In this document: positions 10,471 to 20,480 of the stretch, in pieces
Numbering within the stretch: the stretch's first letter is position 1
Layout: each line of letters starts with the position of its first letter
Source: Chara braunii
Lineage: Eukaryota; Streptophyta; Charophyceae; Charales; Characeae
Direction: 5' to 3'
Length of the DNA stretch: 31,086 bases
NCBI GenBank assembly: GCA_003427395.1
Contig: BFEA01000093.1
Location: 2,815,545 to 2,846,630 of the forward strand
Translations under genes and position numbers: made by a program
Notes under the pieces: generated by a model
What the model saw: only the letters and a program-made list of their open reading frames with translations
Database searches by the model: none
Told to the model about the DNA's origin: nothing

Positions 10471-12525
10471 TCTAACTTATCTATGGTTAGTGACCCTCGC
10501 ACCACTATATGTCAATATGTGTGTGATAAATTTGCAAGTGGGTGCATACTAAAAGTTGTGGATTATATTTTTTTCTATTGAAACGATACTAAGAAGGTTA
10601 GCATTACCTCATCGCGAGGACGACATGTATAAGAGTCTCCCCGCACCACTTTTGAAATTGTGAAATGTTTTTATAATTGTTGAACTTTTTCAGTAGTCAC
10701 ATAATTTTGAAAACATTTTGATCCGTGATCACAAAGTAGGGTGTTTATATTACATAACGTATGTAAGAGATATGCATATAAATTTATTTTTTTTATAGTG
10801 ACATTAACATAACAATATGATAACACTTAAAAATCAAGAGTTTGTCAATGGATTGCCAACGACGCTTGAAAACTGACTGCATTGCAGGATGGTGTTTCAA
10901 GCATTTCAAGTGTAATCAAGAGTGATTCAACTTGAAGAGGACAACTAACGATGCTTGGAAATCGATGTATTGCATGATGGGGTTTCAAACAATTAAAGAG
11001 TGAATCTGACAACTCTTCAAAACCAAAACTTTCGAGAGGTTTTGTGGTGACAAAAAACTCTTAAGGTTTTTTTTTTTTTTTTAACATGAAACCTTATTAC
11101 AAAAAAAGGGGGGAGACTGAAAATTTCTTCACAATATAACTTGGAAGAAATTATCGGGACCAAAAAAAATGTATTAAATTAGGCAAAACTCTGATTTAAA
11201 TAAACCTTTGCCCTGATATATTTCCTCTTTCACAAGGCCTTAAAAACTACAAAAACTAAATAGTGAAAAAAATAAAAATCACGGGACACAAAATCCGAAC
11301 AAACTCAAAAATAAAGAAAGATAATTAAAACCATGTAACTAAACTTATCTTAGCCTAGAGTGCTCCGATAAACTAGTTAATGTAAATCATAAAGAAAATA
11401 TAAAAAAATAAAAACAAACACAAACTCAATGGTTGAATTAATTGATCCACATAAACGTGAGAATCTTTTCTCCAATGCTTTACCTACCGCCTGTCTCTTA
11501 CGACCCCTTGAAAGCGCTCATAAACCAAGTGCCCACGTCACTCCTTAGTTTAAAGAACTAGTATAAAGTTAGGCTTTATGAAACATAGGGTTGATACGAC
11601 GAGTCTGCTATCTATTGCCGTAGTCATTGATCCGAGTAAGCACTAAGTTTTGTTGGACCACCTCATACCCTCTTCTCTATTCCTCGAGTTGTTTACTTTC
11701 GGTCTCCAGTCTGCCAAAATATATTATCTAACTTATTAAGTAAATGTCAGTCTAATTTGTCGTTTGTTCACTTCTTGCTTTTGAAGAGCTTGTCATTTTT
11801 ACTTTGCAATATCACTATCCCTACTGTCCGCGTTGCTTACGCATGATATCCTCAACCTATTGATCGGTTATATCCCTTGTGGAGCCTGCCCAGTAAACAT
11901 TATTCCTTAGTCAACTGAAAAAACACTATAGAGTAATGGCTTAAAAAATCGGGCCGCTATTTTTGAATTCTGTTTGAGACTAGGTAGGTCCATCATATAT
12001 GGATAATGAATTTTAACACTCATTCACACCTCAAACACTTCAGGTCTAGTTTTATCCGATGTTTTATAAGCCAAACTGCAAATGGGGTTGCAACCAAGGG
12101 AAAAAGTCACAATATGGAGGTTTGTCATTGACAAGGGAGCAACTTGAGTTCTTCCTAACACTTTAGGAATGCTTTGCTAGTTTATGTTGGATCTACTTCG
12201 AACTGTTGATCCACTTTTGATGTCTCGTTGCAATAAGAACTTTATATAGTTCAGGGTACATGTTTCTTTCCTCTCAGGGCTTGTATTTTCAACTAACACA
12301 TTTTTGGATCTAGCTTTAACAGCAAAATAAGTTTCTCATTAGCGAAAAGTATATTAACGTGATTTGATCGATTACCCGATGTTACTACCCTTGTGAGAGT
12401 GCGGACCAAAACAAAGGGTTATCAATCTGAGTCATCTTGATACATTAGGCCTAAGGGAGAATATTCCATCAATGAAATATTTGCTTGTCGTCAGATATAG
12501 TCTCCAATAATTTTCACAACTTATC
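10471..12525. other. no recognisable gene; possibly decayed LINE 3' region
   Basis: Apart from the 89 bp duplication at 10857-11005, I see no structure. If the LINE remnant runs on toward 9.9 kb it would cross this stretch, but I could not read any conserved block in it. No frame exceeds about 60 codons. Confidence 0.4.
10857..11005. repeat. 89 bp diverged tandem duplication
   Basis: AACGACGCTTGAAAACTGACTGCATTGCAGGATGG...TTTCAA near 10858 recurs with substitutions as AACGATGCTTGGAAATCGATGTATTGCATGATGG...TTTCAA near 10947. Confidence 0.75.
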
Positions 12526-13889
12526 TTCTTCCGTGTATCATTGGATATTTGTCTGACGGGTGTACAGATTCGGTGACAACATGTATTCAAATTCATTAGA
12601 AAGAACCTTAATAACTGCAATTACTATATACTCTTCTAGATGTCGGACTTGGTCCAATTGACTTTTTTATCCCCTAGCTGTCATCCAATTATCTACAAAC
12701 CCGTTTCAAATACCTCGGATCCAGAATACTCATCGCTCGTCCAAGACCTACTGAAACTCGAAGGGTTTGTATCGACGTTAAACCAAGATTCCTCTTCAGA
12801 TGTTTTGCATTAATTTTCAAAAATCGGTTGTGTGAGGGTTTCTGCCTTTGTTGTAGGAGGGGTCTTTACACTAGGGCAATGTTTTCTCAAAACTTATATA
12901 ATTTCATACCACAATAGAGATTTCACTACTCATCTACGATATGAATATAAAAACAAGCAAGTCCATACATCCTCCACTTGTAAGAGGTTTCATTCACTTG
13001 TAATGATGAATTTTACGAGATAGACTCAGTGTGGAACCGGATACTCTGGGTATGTTATTGTAATTTATTTAATCAACATTACTTCATTCTGTTTGTTCGG
13101 GTCGAGGGTTCCCAATCCTCATTTTGTTATAGGTAAGCATAACATTTTTGGTGCAATCTTCGTGAGGAAGGCTTCATGGTCTCCTCCATAGGACTTCAAT
13201 ATAAATCATTTCCTTATATCATTGAATATTTGTTTAACGGATGTACATAATCAGGTGACAACATATATTCACATTCATTATAAACAACCTCAATAATTGC
13301 AATTACTATGTACTCTTGCAGATGTCGGACCTTTTCCAATTGACTTTTTTATTCCCCACGTGTCATCCAATTATCTACAAACCCGTTCCAAATGTCATGG
13401 ATGCGGAATACTCATCGCTCGTTCCAAGACCTACCGAAACTCGAAGGGTTGGTATCGACCTTAAACCAAAATTCCTCTCTAGATGTTATACATTGATTCT
13501 AAAAAATCGGTTGTGTGAGGGTTTCTGCCTTGATTGTAGGAGAGGTTTTTATATTAGGGCAAAAATTTCTCAAATCTTACGTAATTTTATAGCACAATAG
13601 AGATTTCACGACTCGTCCACGATATGAGAACAAAGACAAGCAAATCCAGACATCCGCCACTTATAAGAGGTTTTATTAACTTGCAATGACGGATTTTGCG
13701 AGGTAGACCTTAGTGTGGAACCGGATTCTCTAGGTATGTTATTGTAATTTATTCAATCAACATTACTTCATTCTGTTTGTTCGGGTCATGGGTTCTCAAT
13801 CCTCATTTTGCTATAGGTAAGCATAACATTTTCGGTGCCACCTTCGTGAGGAAGGTTTCCTGGTTGCCTCCATCGGACTTCCATATAAA
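12526..13889. repeat. 682 bp tandem duplication inside the LINE remnant
   Basis: Copy A (12526-13207) and copy B (13208-13889) abut. GATGTCGGAC occurs at 12639 and 13321 (offset 682), and blocks such as CATCCAATTATCTACAAACCCG, AAAAATCGGTTGTGTGAGGG and TTCATTCTGTTTGTTCGGGTC are shared. Identity looks roughly 85 percent, with substitutions and small indels throughout. Copy B is continuous with the LINE coding sequence above it. Copy A repeats the ORF2 C-terminal portion, so the duplication arose within the element or after its insertion. Confidence 0.9.
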
Positions 13890-14090
13890 TCTTGTCGTCC
13901 TCCTCCTTATCAACTTCTGCGTGGAATCCCTTATATTCCTTATAGCCCCTACGAACCATAATACGACAAATATAGCATCATTAAACACTAGTGATCTACT
14001 GAATAGTGCAAGATGTGGTGTCTTTCCCAACGTCACCAAACGATGAAGACATTTTTGAAGCAACAAGTCGTCATGGAAGGAAACTTGCAT
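13770..14090 (-). pseudogene. LINE ORF2 fragment, region C-terminal to the RT
   Basis: A 95-codon - strand frame (14090-13803) contains KLIRRRTTRFIWKSDGG and KVAPKMLCLPIAK. After one stop it continues as GLRTHDPNKQNEVMLIK. In L1-type LINEs of plants and algae the equivalent stretch reads approximately x-IR-FIWGG...W-x-LCLP-x-x-GGLGI-DP-x-x-Q-x-x-LL-K, so the match is extended. The start codon is arbitrary because the frame is internal to a larger polyprotein. The downstream part is duplicated in the 682 bp repeat. Confidence 0.7.
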
Positions 14091-14199
14091 TTATGCCCCA
14101 TCCCACTACCAACTTGAAATCAACTGGAAGGAGAAAAAAAAAATTGTGTTAATTGATGACAGCTTCCGAGAACAAATAATACTTATAAACATAATTTCA

Positions 14200-14760
14200 C
14201 TGTTGTATGAGATCGCAAAAAAATCATATGTCAAGGTCTTTAACTTGTTTAAGATAGGAATGAAAGACATACCTCATATCTATGAGTGATCTCGGATATT
14301 GTTCAGACTACTTCTAACTGTATTGCAAATAAAAGAGGTACTAGAGGACATTCTTGTCATAAATACCTTATTAGAGGAAACTCATTTTATAATTTGTCAG
14401 GAATCATTACTTGAGTCGTTGATAAGTTGTACAGGGTTATGACCCAAACTAAAATCTACCGATTTTAGCGTAGTCAACACAAATATAACTCAATCGTATG
14501 CTTTCTCTAGATCTAATAACGTGACAAAAATATTTAAATCCTTCTTCTGAATCACATATAATGTTCTGATTGTTGTGATTATATTATCAAAGATAAATAT
14601 ACCTCTCATAAGATAAACCTACCTCTCACAAATGTCGCTTGATTAACTTTAACTAGTTTCAGTAAGTAGTGACTCAACCTTCTTGCTATTATTTTTACTA
14701 ACAGCTTATATGACACAATAAGTAAAAATATTAGTCGTCAATTTATAATTTATAACTAGT
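14200..14760 (-). pseudogene. LINE reverse transcriptase core, inactivated
   Basis: Descending on the - strand: VSYKLLVKIIARRL and QATFVRGRFIL (the latter centred at 14608-14641), TTIRTLYVIQKKDLNIF, then LLDLEKAYD (14519-14493, motif A with the first catalytic Asp), then QECPLVPLLFAIQL (14356-14315, motif B). A TGA follows AYD at 14492-14490, where Arg is usual, and another TGA precedes QEC at 14359-14357, also where Arg is usual. A further TGA stands where Trp or Tyr is usual before R-I-LL. The catalytic ADD block is frameshifted. Several CGA-to-TGA changes suggest C-to-T decay. Confidence 0.8.
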
Positions 14761-14981
14761 ATTTAACTTTAAACAAAATTGAAATCGTTTTTCGGCACAT
14801 GTTAGTTGATAACTTTCCTCCTGTTACAATTTGGTTATAGATCTGGATGTTTTTTCCTATAAATTGAGGCCCTGTAATATAATCCAATTTTGTTTTGTTC
14901 AGTAACGCTAACTTAATTCACATTTCATCATTTTTTTTTTACTCATCGATGCCGCCTTTCTCGGTTTCCCTAGGGACCGAT

Positions 14982-15224
14982 TCACTTTGCGTAGATTTGC
15001 TGAACGTAAAAACCTTTGAACTTTTCCACAAATTCACTGTTGATTGTGTCATGAAGAGCAATATACAACTCAATCGACAAACCATCATTGTCAGTGGCTT
15101 TATCCTTTGCCATCACTTTTAGGACCTCAAAGGTTTTTTCCAAAGTGACTTGTCGATCGAAGTCCACTAGAACCGCCTGATAAATTTTGATGGATGCATC
15201 AACCCGATATGTATTTTTTTTCAT
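14982..15224 (-). pseudogene. LINE reverse transcriptase N-terminal block
   Basis: An 80-codon open frame on the - strand. Residues about 37-70 contain VMAKDKATDNDGLSIELY and ALHDTINSEFVEKF. Non-LTR RTs have a matching block, usually K(A/S)PGPDGLPxEFY followed by xWDxIxxDFxxxF. The PG of the consensus is altered here (TD), consistent with decay. It lies about 240 bases upstream, in transcription sense, of the next RT block, as expected. The frame's ATG is not a true start. Confidence 0.75.
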
Positions 15225-15464
15225 TTAAGTATAAGACCACATTAACACCTCGAATGAAAAAGTCAGGATATCCTTGTAATAGAAGGTTACATTATTGCAT
15301 AGTTCGATTTATTCTTTAGCTATCGATGCATTCTCACTGTAGAGAGATGGTTAATGGAAGACCCCAAATTCGGGGTTTCTTGCCTCATCACTACATGAAA
15401 TGTCGTCGGAACTTTTGCGAACAAACTATTTAGGTTCATAATACAAAAACCAGAAAATCAAACA
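15225..15464. other. LINE-flanking sequence, no readable block
   Basis: This lies between the RT N-terminal block and the ~535 bp tandem repeat. By position it should belong to the LINE, but I could not read a conserved motif. Confidence 0.3.
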
Positions 15465-16515
15465 AGCAAAAAAAAAATGGAGCACTATAAAACCCTATTC
15501 GGGGTAGCTTTCGGAGTTCGCCCCAAAAAATCTCAAATTCGGTGTTTTTGCCAACTTTTTCGTTACGAGTCCAAACACGTTGAAACCTTTAACCACATAC
15601 ATATTATACCTAGTAAAAAAAAAAAAAATCAAGAAAATATGGTAGTTTCGGTAAAAATTTTGCCGAAAATGACACCACCCATTAACCACAAGTGGAGTCA
15701 TGTAGTCATAAACCGCTACACTTTCAATCCTCAATCTATCGGCCTACACCTCTTACATTTTCACATGAATCGTATCTCATTTCCGCATCAACTTAGCGTT
15801 TTTCAACTCCTACACTATGTTCGATACAGAGTGTTTCTTCATTCTCTTCTCCGCATATTATTTGACCCTCGTCCAGAATATTAGTTTCTTGTTTCTTTCT
15901 ATAAAAAAACAAGAATTTGTGAAAACATACTCAACAAGGGGGATAATATCATCGTACTTGTATCCTAATATTTATCCACTGAACAGGCAAAAAAAAAATG
16001 AAAAAAAAAAACTCAAAAGCAATATAAAACTCTATTCGGCGTAACTTTTGGAGTTCGCAAAAACAATTCCCGAATTCGGAATTTTTGCCAACTTTTTCGT
16101 TACTAGATATACCCTTAACCATAACATATCATACCTAGTAAAAAAAAAAAAAAAAAACTCAGGGACATATGGCATTTTCGATGAAAAATTCGTCAAAAAC
16201 GACACCACCCATTAACCACGAGTGAAGTCATGTAGTCATAAACCGCTACACTTCCAATCCTCTATCTATCGGGCTACACCTCTTGCATTTTCACATGAAT
16301 CTCATCTCATTTCCGTATCAGCTTAGCGCTCTTCAACCCCCAAAATATATTCAATGCATAGTGTTACTTCATTCTCGTCTCCGCATATTATTTGATCCTC
16401 CTCCAAAATGTTAGTTTCTTATTTCTTTCTATCAAAAGCAAGAATTTGTGAAAACATACTCAACAAGTGGGATAATATCATCGTATTTGTATCCGAGTCT
16501 TTATCCACTGAGGAG
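15465..16515. repeat. ~535 bp tandem duplication
   Basis: Copy A (about 15465-15995) and copy B (about 16005-16515) share long blocks: GACACCACCCATTAACCAC at 15671 and 16201, TCATGTAGTCATAAACCGCT, TTCTCCGCATATTATTTGA-like words, and TGTGAAAACATACTCAACAAG. The offset drifts from 537 to 530 through indels, mainly in A-tracts. The 135-codon + strand frame in copy A is broken in copy B, which argues against coding. Confidence 0.9.
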
Positions 16516-17691
16516 TATAACGAGCGTGCGTCTTTCCAGTCATCCCATAAAATTTTAATAAATTTCCGCTGACCTTGGTTTTCCAAGTTTTACAAATTGA
16601 ACTTGAACAACCATTTCCCTTTTTTAGCTAATTAATTACATTGAATCAGTCTGACTGATTTGTGGTCAATCAATAGGTGAGTTTCCTCCTTAACATAGGA
16701 TACTGATTCGCACTGTATCGTAGAGACACAAAAATAATATATTATTCTTCTTACTCTTCATATTCTCTTTCTGTGATTAGATAACCAAGTATGAACTTAA
16801 CGATCAACGTGACTGGACTGATAAGGATCGATCAACTCGAGTTGCACCATTGTGCTCATAAATGCGTCCTTATCCGGAGACGTGCTATGGTTTAAGCTCT
16901 CAAAACATCTATTGGCAAATTTTAATCACATACCGCCACTGTTTGCTCGCCTTTCGGTATTATATACGAGAGTTCCTCGCAAAATATCGTACGATTCTCT
17001 CGATTTTTAGGAGCATAAATAAATGATGTCATCCATTATTGATCATCAATTGATAACTTTACCCTTGCCTATCTCTCTCATAAGCTTACACAAAAATCGA
17101 TAAAAAATACGTTTTATTTTTTTTTAATCAAAATCTCTACCACGTCTCTGCTTCTTTTTATCGAAAACCAGATTTGCGAGTCGTCCTACGAACTTCCAAG
17201 TAAATAAAACTCCCCCTTCTCCAACTTTGTCTCCCGAAAGCATGTTACTTGTATGGTATTATCATGCAATCATAACTTCAATTTTTTCTTCTTCGACTTT
17301 TCTTTCTTATCCCCTAACCCTCCTATATTATAAGATGTTCACTTAAGTTTATTCTTTCAATCTTGGTGCCCCTGTTTGCTGGATCGAGGAACCAAATTTT
17401 AAGTTACTTGATCTATAAGGACCGATTTTATTTTCCAAGAGTCAGTGGTTCATCAATAACGTTGGAAGATATTGCGATAAAAAAAAATATCCTTAGAAAA
17501 TTTTGATTCAACAACTACCAGAAATTATATAGTTTTTACTAAGGGAACCTTAACCCGATGAAGTATCTATCGTTTCTTATCGTCTATCGAAGTAGGGAGT
17601 AACAAACACATTCCTTCTCCTTTCAATGCTTTCAACTGACCACTAGCAAATTGCACAACTAAAAGGGGTAAGACATATATATATATATATA
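16516..17691. other. no readable gene; expected endonuclease-to-RT part of the LINE
   Basis: By distance this would hold the LINE sequence between endonuclease and RT on the - strand. A - strand stretch near 17200 reads DKVGEGGVLFTWKF, which loosely recalls the DK-GG...TW region of L1 endonucleases. I do not consider that enough to annotate. Confidence 0.3.
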
Positions 17692-17924
17692 CAGAGTTGC
17701 CAGGCCGAATGTACGGAGACCCCTAAGCTGACCCCCGAACGTACGAGCGTTCGGATCCCCGTACGGGCCCCGAACTCAAAGGGGTTCGAACCCCGCAAAA
17801 AAATATTTTGGTACATAAAAATTATTATTTTTTTCTATATTTTTTTTTGTGAGTTCTCTGTTTTGTAATCTACCTGTATCTCAATTTTGAAGTCATTCTG
17901 TGGAGCCAAACAATAATGAAAAAT

Positions 17925-18160
17925 CGGCAAAGATGGTAGTGTCAAAACTTGCTTTCCCACTTACTAATTTGTGTTTTTTCACTTTTCACTTTTTGTTTTC
18001 CCTTTATTTTGGGGCCTGAAAATTATTATTTTTTCAAACTTTATTTATAGGTTTTCTATTATGTAAGATATATGTATAAAATTTCATGGCATTTGACAAA
18101 GCCAAAAAAAAAAAAAAAATTGCCAAAGATGGCGGTGTCAAAAACTTGCTCGCCCACGCA
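17925..18160. repeat. ~196 bp direct duplication inside the hAT-like element
   Basis: CAAAGATGGTAGTGTCAAAACTTGCT.TCCCAC (17928-17960) recurs as CAAAGATGGCGGTGTCAAAAACTTGCTCGCCCAC (18124-18157). It is preceded in both cases by similar T-rich sequence and a GGGCC.GAA word. Confidence 0.75.
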
Positions 18161-18248
18161 ATAATTTCATTCTCGTTTTATTTTTTCTTATTTTCATTAA
18201 TATTATTTATTTTTTGTATTTGATTTTTATTTCAATTTTTTTAAGAAA

Positions 18249-18528
18249 NNNNNNNNNNNNNNNNNNNNNNNNNNNNNNNNNNNNNNNNNNNNNNNNNNNN
18301 NNNNNNNNNNNNNNNNNNNNNNNNNNNNNNNNNNNNNNNNNNNNNNNNNNNNNNNNNNNNNNNNNNNNNNNNNNNNNNNNNNNNNNNNNNNNNNNNNNNN
18401 NNNNNNNNNNNNNNNNNNNNNNNNNNNNNNNNNNNNNNNNNNNNNNNNNNNNNNNNNNNNNNNNNNNNNNNNNNNNNNNNNNNNNNNNNNNNNNNNNNNN
18501 NNNNNNNNNNNNNNNNNNNNNNNNNNNN
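18249..18528. other. assembly gap (280 N)
   Basis: An uninterrupted run of N. Open frames shown across it have no meaning. Confidence 1.
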
Positions 18529-18614
18529 CCGAACGTCCGAACGCGTCGAGAGGGGGTCCCAAACGTTCAGGCGTTCGGGTTCGGGTGTTCGGCCCGTCCC
18601 GAACGCCGGCAACC

Positions 18615-18616
<2 letters not shown>

Positions 18617-18663
<47 letters not shown>
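18617..18663. repeat. (TA)n microsatellite at the right end of the hAT-like element
   Basis: About 23 TA units directly abut the terminal CAGGGTTGCC. A shorter TA run (17675-17690) flanks the other end. The element therefore inserted in, or expanded, a TA repeat. Confidence 0.95.
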
Positions 18664-18666
<3 letters not shown>

Positions 18667-18719
18667 TTATCGTTCTTTGAATTATCCAACTGCAGACATG
18701 CCATAATTACCTTCATAAT

Positions 18720-19030
18720 AAAATGGGAGGGAAGTTTATCCATGATGGCCGATCGGATGAGCGTTTTTACTATGGTTGACGACATTGGAGATTCGAACGA
18801 TGGTAATAACACCATATTGATAGATGCATCCGGTACCATCCAGACAATGAAGTACACAACGTTCCTGACCACGGTGTAAAGAGCGACATGGTTTTCAGTT
18901 CAAATTTGACATGTCATCCCCGACTGAAGGCAACAAATGGTTGCCTCTGGTTGTCTTCGAACAACGTATTCTGACGTCCCGTAGGTTTTTAAAGGTCTAT
19001 GAAAATGAAGACTTTGAGAGTTATTCCCGT
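18720..19030 (-). pseudogene. possible LINE endonuclease remnant (weak)
   Basis: On the - strand a stretch reads CCLQSGMT, then FELKT in a neighbouring frame, then a run of hydrophobic/aromatic residues, then YGVITIV. L1-type APE endonucleases begin with a block of form CLQE-x-K-x-T-x-FEL...GG(V/T)-x-x-(L/V), so order and spacing are suggestive. After subtracting the hAT insertion and the duplicated ~535 bp, it lies about 2.1 kb upstream of the RT block in transcription sense, the right distance. The catalytic Glu of the QE motif is not preserved. Chance similarity is possible. Confidence 0.3.
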
Positions 19031-20480
19031 ACTTTTAGGGTTTGCAACTCTACATTCTTCTCCGTACCCAATTTCATTTGCTTAATAGGAGTACCTCGTT
19101 GTTGTCTGCTTTGTGATCCTTTCTTCTTTACTCCTCGTTGTGTACCTTCATTGATTCCTCAGTCGATGTCCTCCTCCCATATACTATTATGCGGTTCCTT
19201 TTACCCTTGATCCCCCTTGTTAGGAAAAATCCAATCGGTCTCGATGTCACCGTATCTCAATATTTGTTAACGTCCCCCCTCTGACTACCATAGTTATTGT
19301 TTCTACTCCGACTGCTTCCACATCGCCACCTATTGGGTATTTGTATCATTCTTGAAACCCTCCTCATGGAATAGATGAAGCTTCTGTGTGAAGCGAGCAG
19401 GGGATTACATAGCCCACTTGACCTGCTGCTTGCAACATATATATATTTTTATAATTAAATAACCATTCATAATAAAATTATATTCTAAATGTTATTTTTT
19501 TGTTCAATCTTAAAAAATACTATTTCACTTTTAAAATTTTATCTCAATAAAAATCTTTCCTTGCAAGAATCATACATCCCTTCTTGTGTTGAACTGTATG
19601 CTACAGATATAATTAAAGTCTGAAAGAGTTCATAAAATGTTTTAATTTGACTATCATTCTATTGTAAGAAGTTTCAGTCATAAATAGATGAATTAAATCT
19701 TAATTATAAGTTATTTATTGTAGAAAAATAAAAATTTAATTAAAATATTTCATAAACTTGTCCAAGATTTTCATTTCATATTCAATAAATAAATATAGTT
19801 GTAAGATCAAACTCATTTTTAGACGAAAATTTATCAAATAAAATATAAAATTTGAAAGCTGCAAAAACTTTTATATTATAATTTTAAATTTGAAAGATTT
19901 TTTTTTAACAATGAAATATTTTTCTTCCTTCATTTTTTGTGCAATTTTTTTTTTTGTGCTTAAAAAACTCTTTCACTGGTCATGGGTCGAAGATTGAGTA
20001 GCTGCTCGACATTCCCTGTGGATTACCACCTTGAGACATATTTTTTATATGAAAAAATATCTTTCATGATATCTTGGAGAGAACGTCGGATTGTAAGCGT
20101 TGTTGCACGCCCCACTCCCTTGATGATTACCTGTTATGCCTTATCACAGGTATGGGCCGCTCGACTGCGGTCCCAGGGGTCCTTGATACTATGGTTGTGC
20201 AAATGATGTTTCTGAAGTGTCAGCTTGAGGCAAACCTCCCTGTGAAGTATTGTCCTGTTGGTGCTAGCGTTTTTTTTTTTTTTCACCGTGTTTATTCGTG
20301 GAAGAAAGTGTAAGTATAATGTCAACTTCGAGGTGTCTCGAAGAATGAGAGGTTGACTGACAATTTTCTCTTTTATTTTCAGTCGAGTGGAATAACCAAT
20401 ATCAGACTTCAAGTAAATTAGTGATATCATGAACCCATTTAGCTCTGTCGGGTAAGAGTGTAGTACTATATCAATCGCTT
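19031..20480. other. AT-rich intergenic stretch, no recognisable gene
   Basis: Mostly AT-rich (especially 19440-19970). A 99-codon + strand frame (18911-19210) overlaps the possible endonuclease remnant on the other strand and has no domain. Frames at 19982-20430 are likewise unrecognised. No RNA gene is seen. Confidence 0.5.

Larger units (their letters stand above)
12526..15224 (-). mobile_element. decayed L1-type non-LTR retrotransposon (LINE), ORF2 portion
   Basis: Read on the - strand, conserved reverse-transcriptase blocks follow in the right order through different frames: KATDNDGLSIELY near 15.1 kb; R-I-LL-VSYKLLVKIIARRL and QATFVRGRFIL at 14.6-14.75 kb; LLDLEKAYD (palm motif A); QECPLVPLLFAIQL (motif B); a broken F-A-D region near 14.2 kb; then a C-terminal segment with RFIW and LCLPIAK-GLR-HDP. 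Frameshifts and stops rule out function. Plant and algal L1 ORF2 proteins carry the same block order. The 5' and 3' ends of the element are not seen. Candidate outlying pieces are at 18.7-19.0 kb and 9.9-10.5 kb. Confidence 0.8.
17692..18617. mobile_element. hAT-like non-autonomous DNA transposon with an internal assembly gap
   Basis: The left end starts CAGAGTTGCCAGGCC and the right end, reverse-complemented, starts CAGGGTTGCCGGCGTTCGG. These are imperfect terminal inverted repeats with the CA(G/A)(A/G)G-TTGCC form common in hAT elements. Both ends sit in TATATATA, compatible with an 8 bp target duplication but not provable in a TA repeat. GC-rich subterminal zones at both ends are packed with CGAAC/GTTCG words, as expected for transposase-binding repeats. 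The visible interior (17800-18248) is AT-rich with no open frame, so the copy looks non-autonomous, although 280 bases are unknown. Confidence 0.65.

Noticed and set aside
15477-15884. 135-codon ORF considered as a gene
   Set aside because: The tandem copy at about 16009-16420 carries frameshifts and stops in the same frame, and no domain is seen, so the frame is not under coding constraint.
18214-18879. 221-codon ORF and the reverse-strand ORFs through 18249-18528
   Set aside because: They are open only because the N gap is translated as X, and the rest reads a TA microsatellite.
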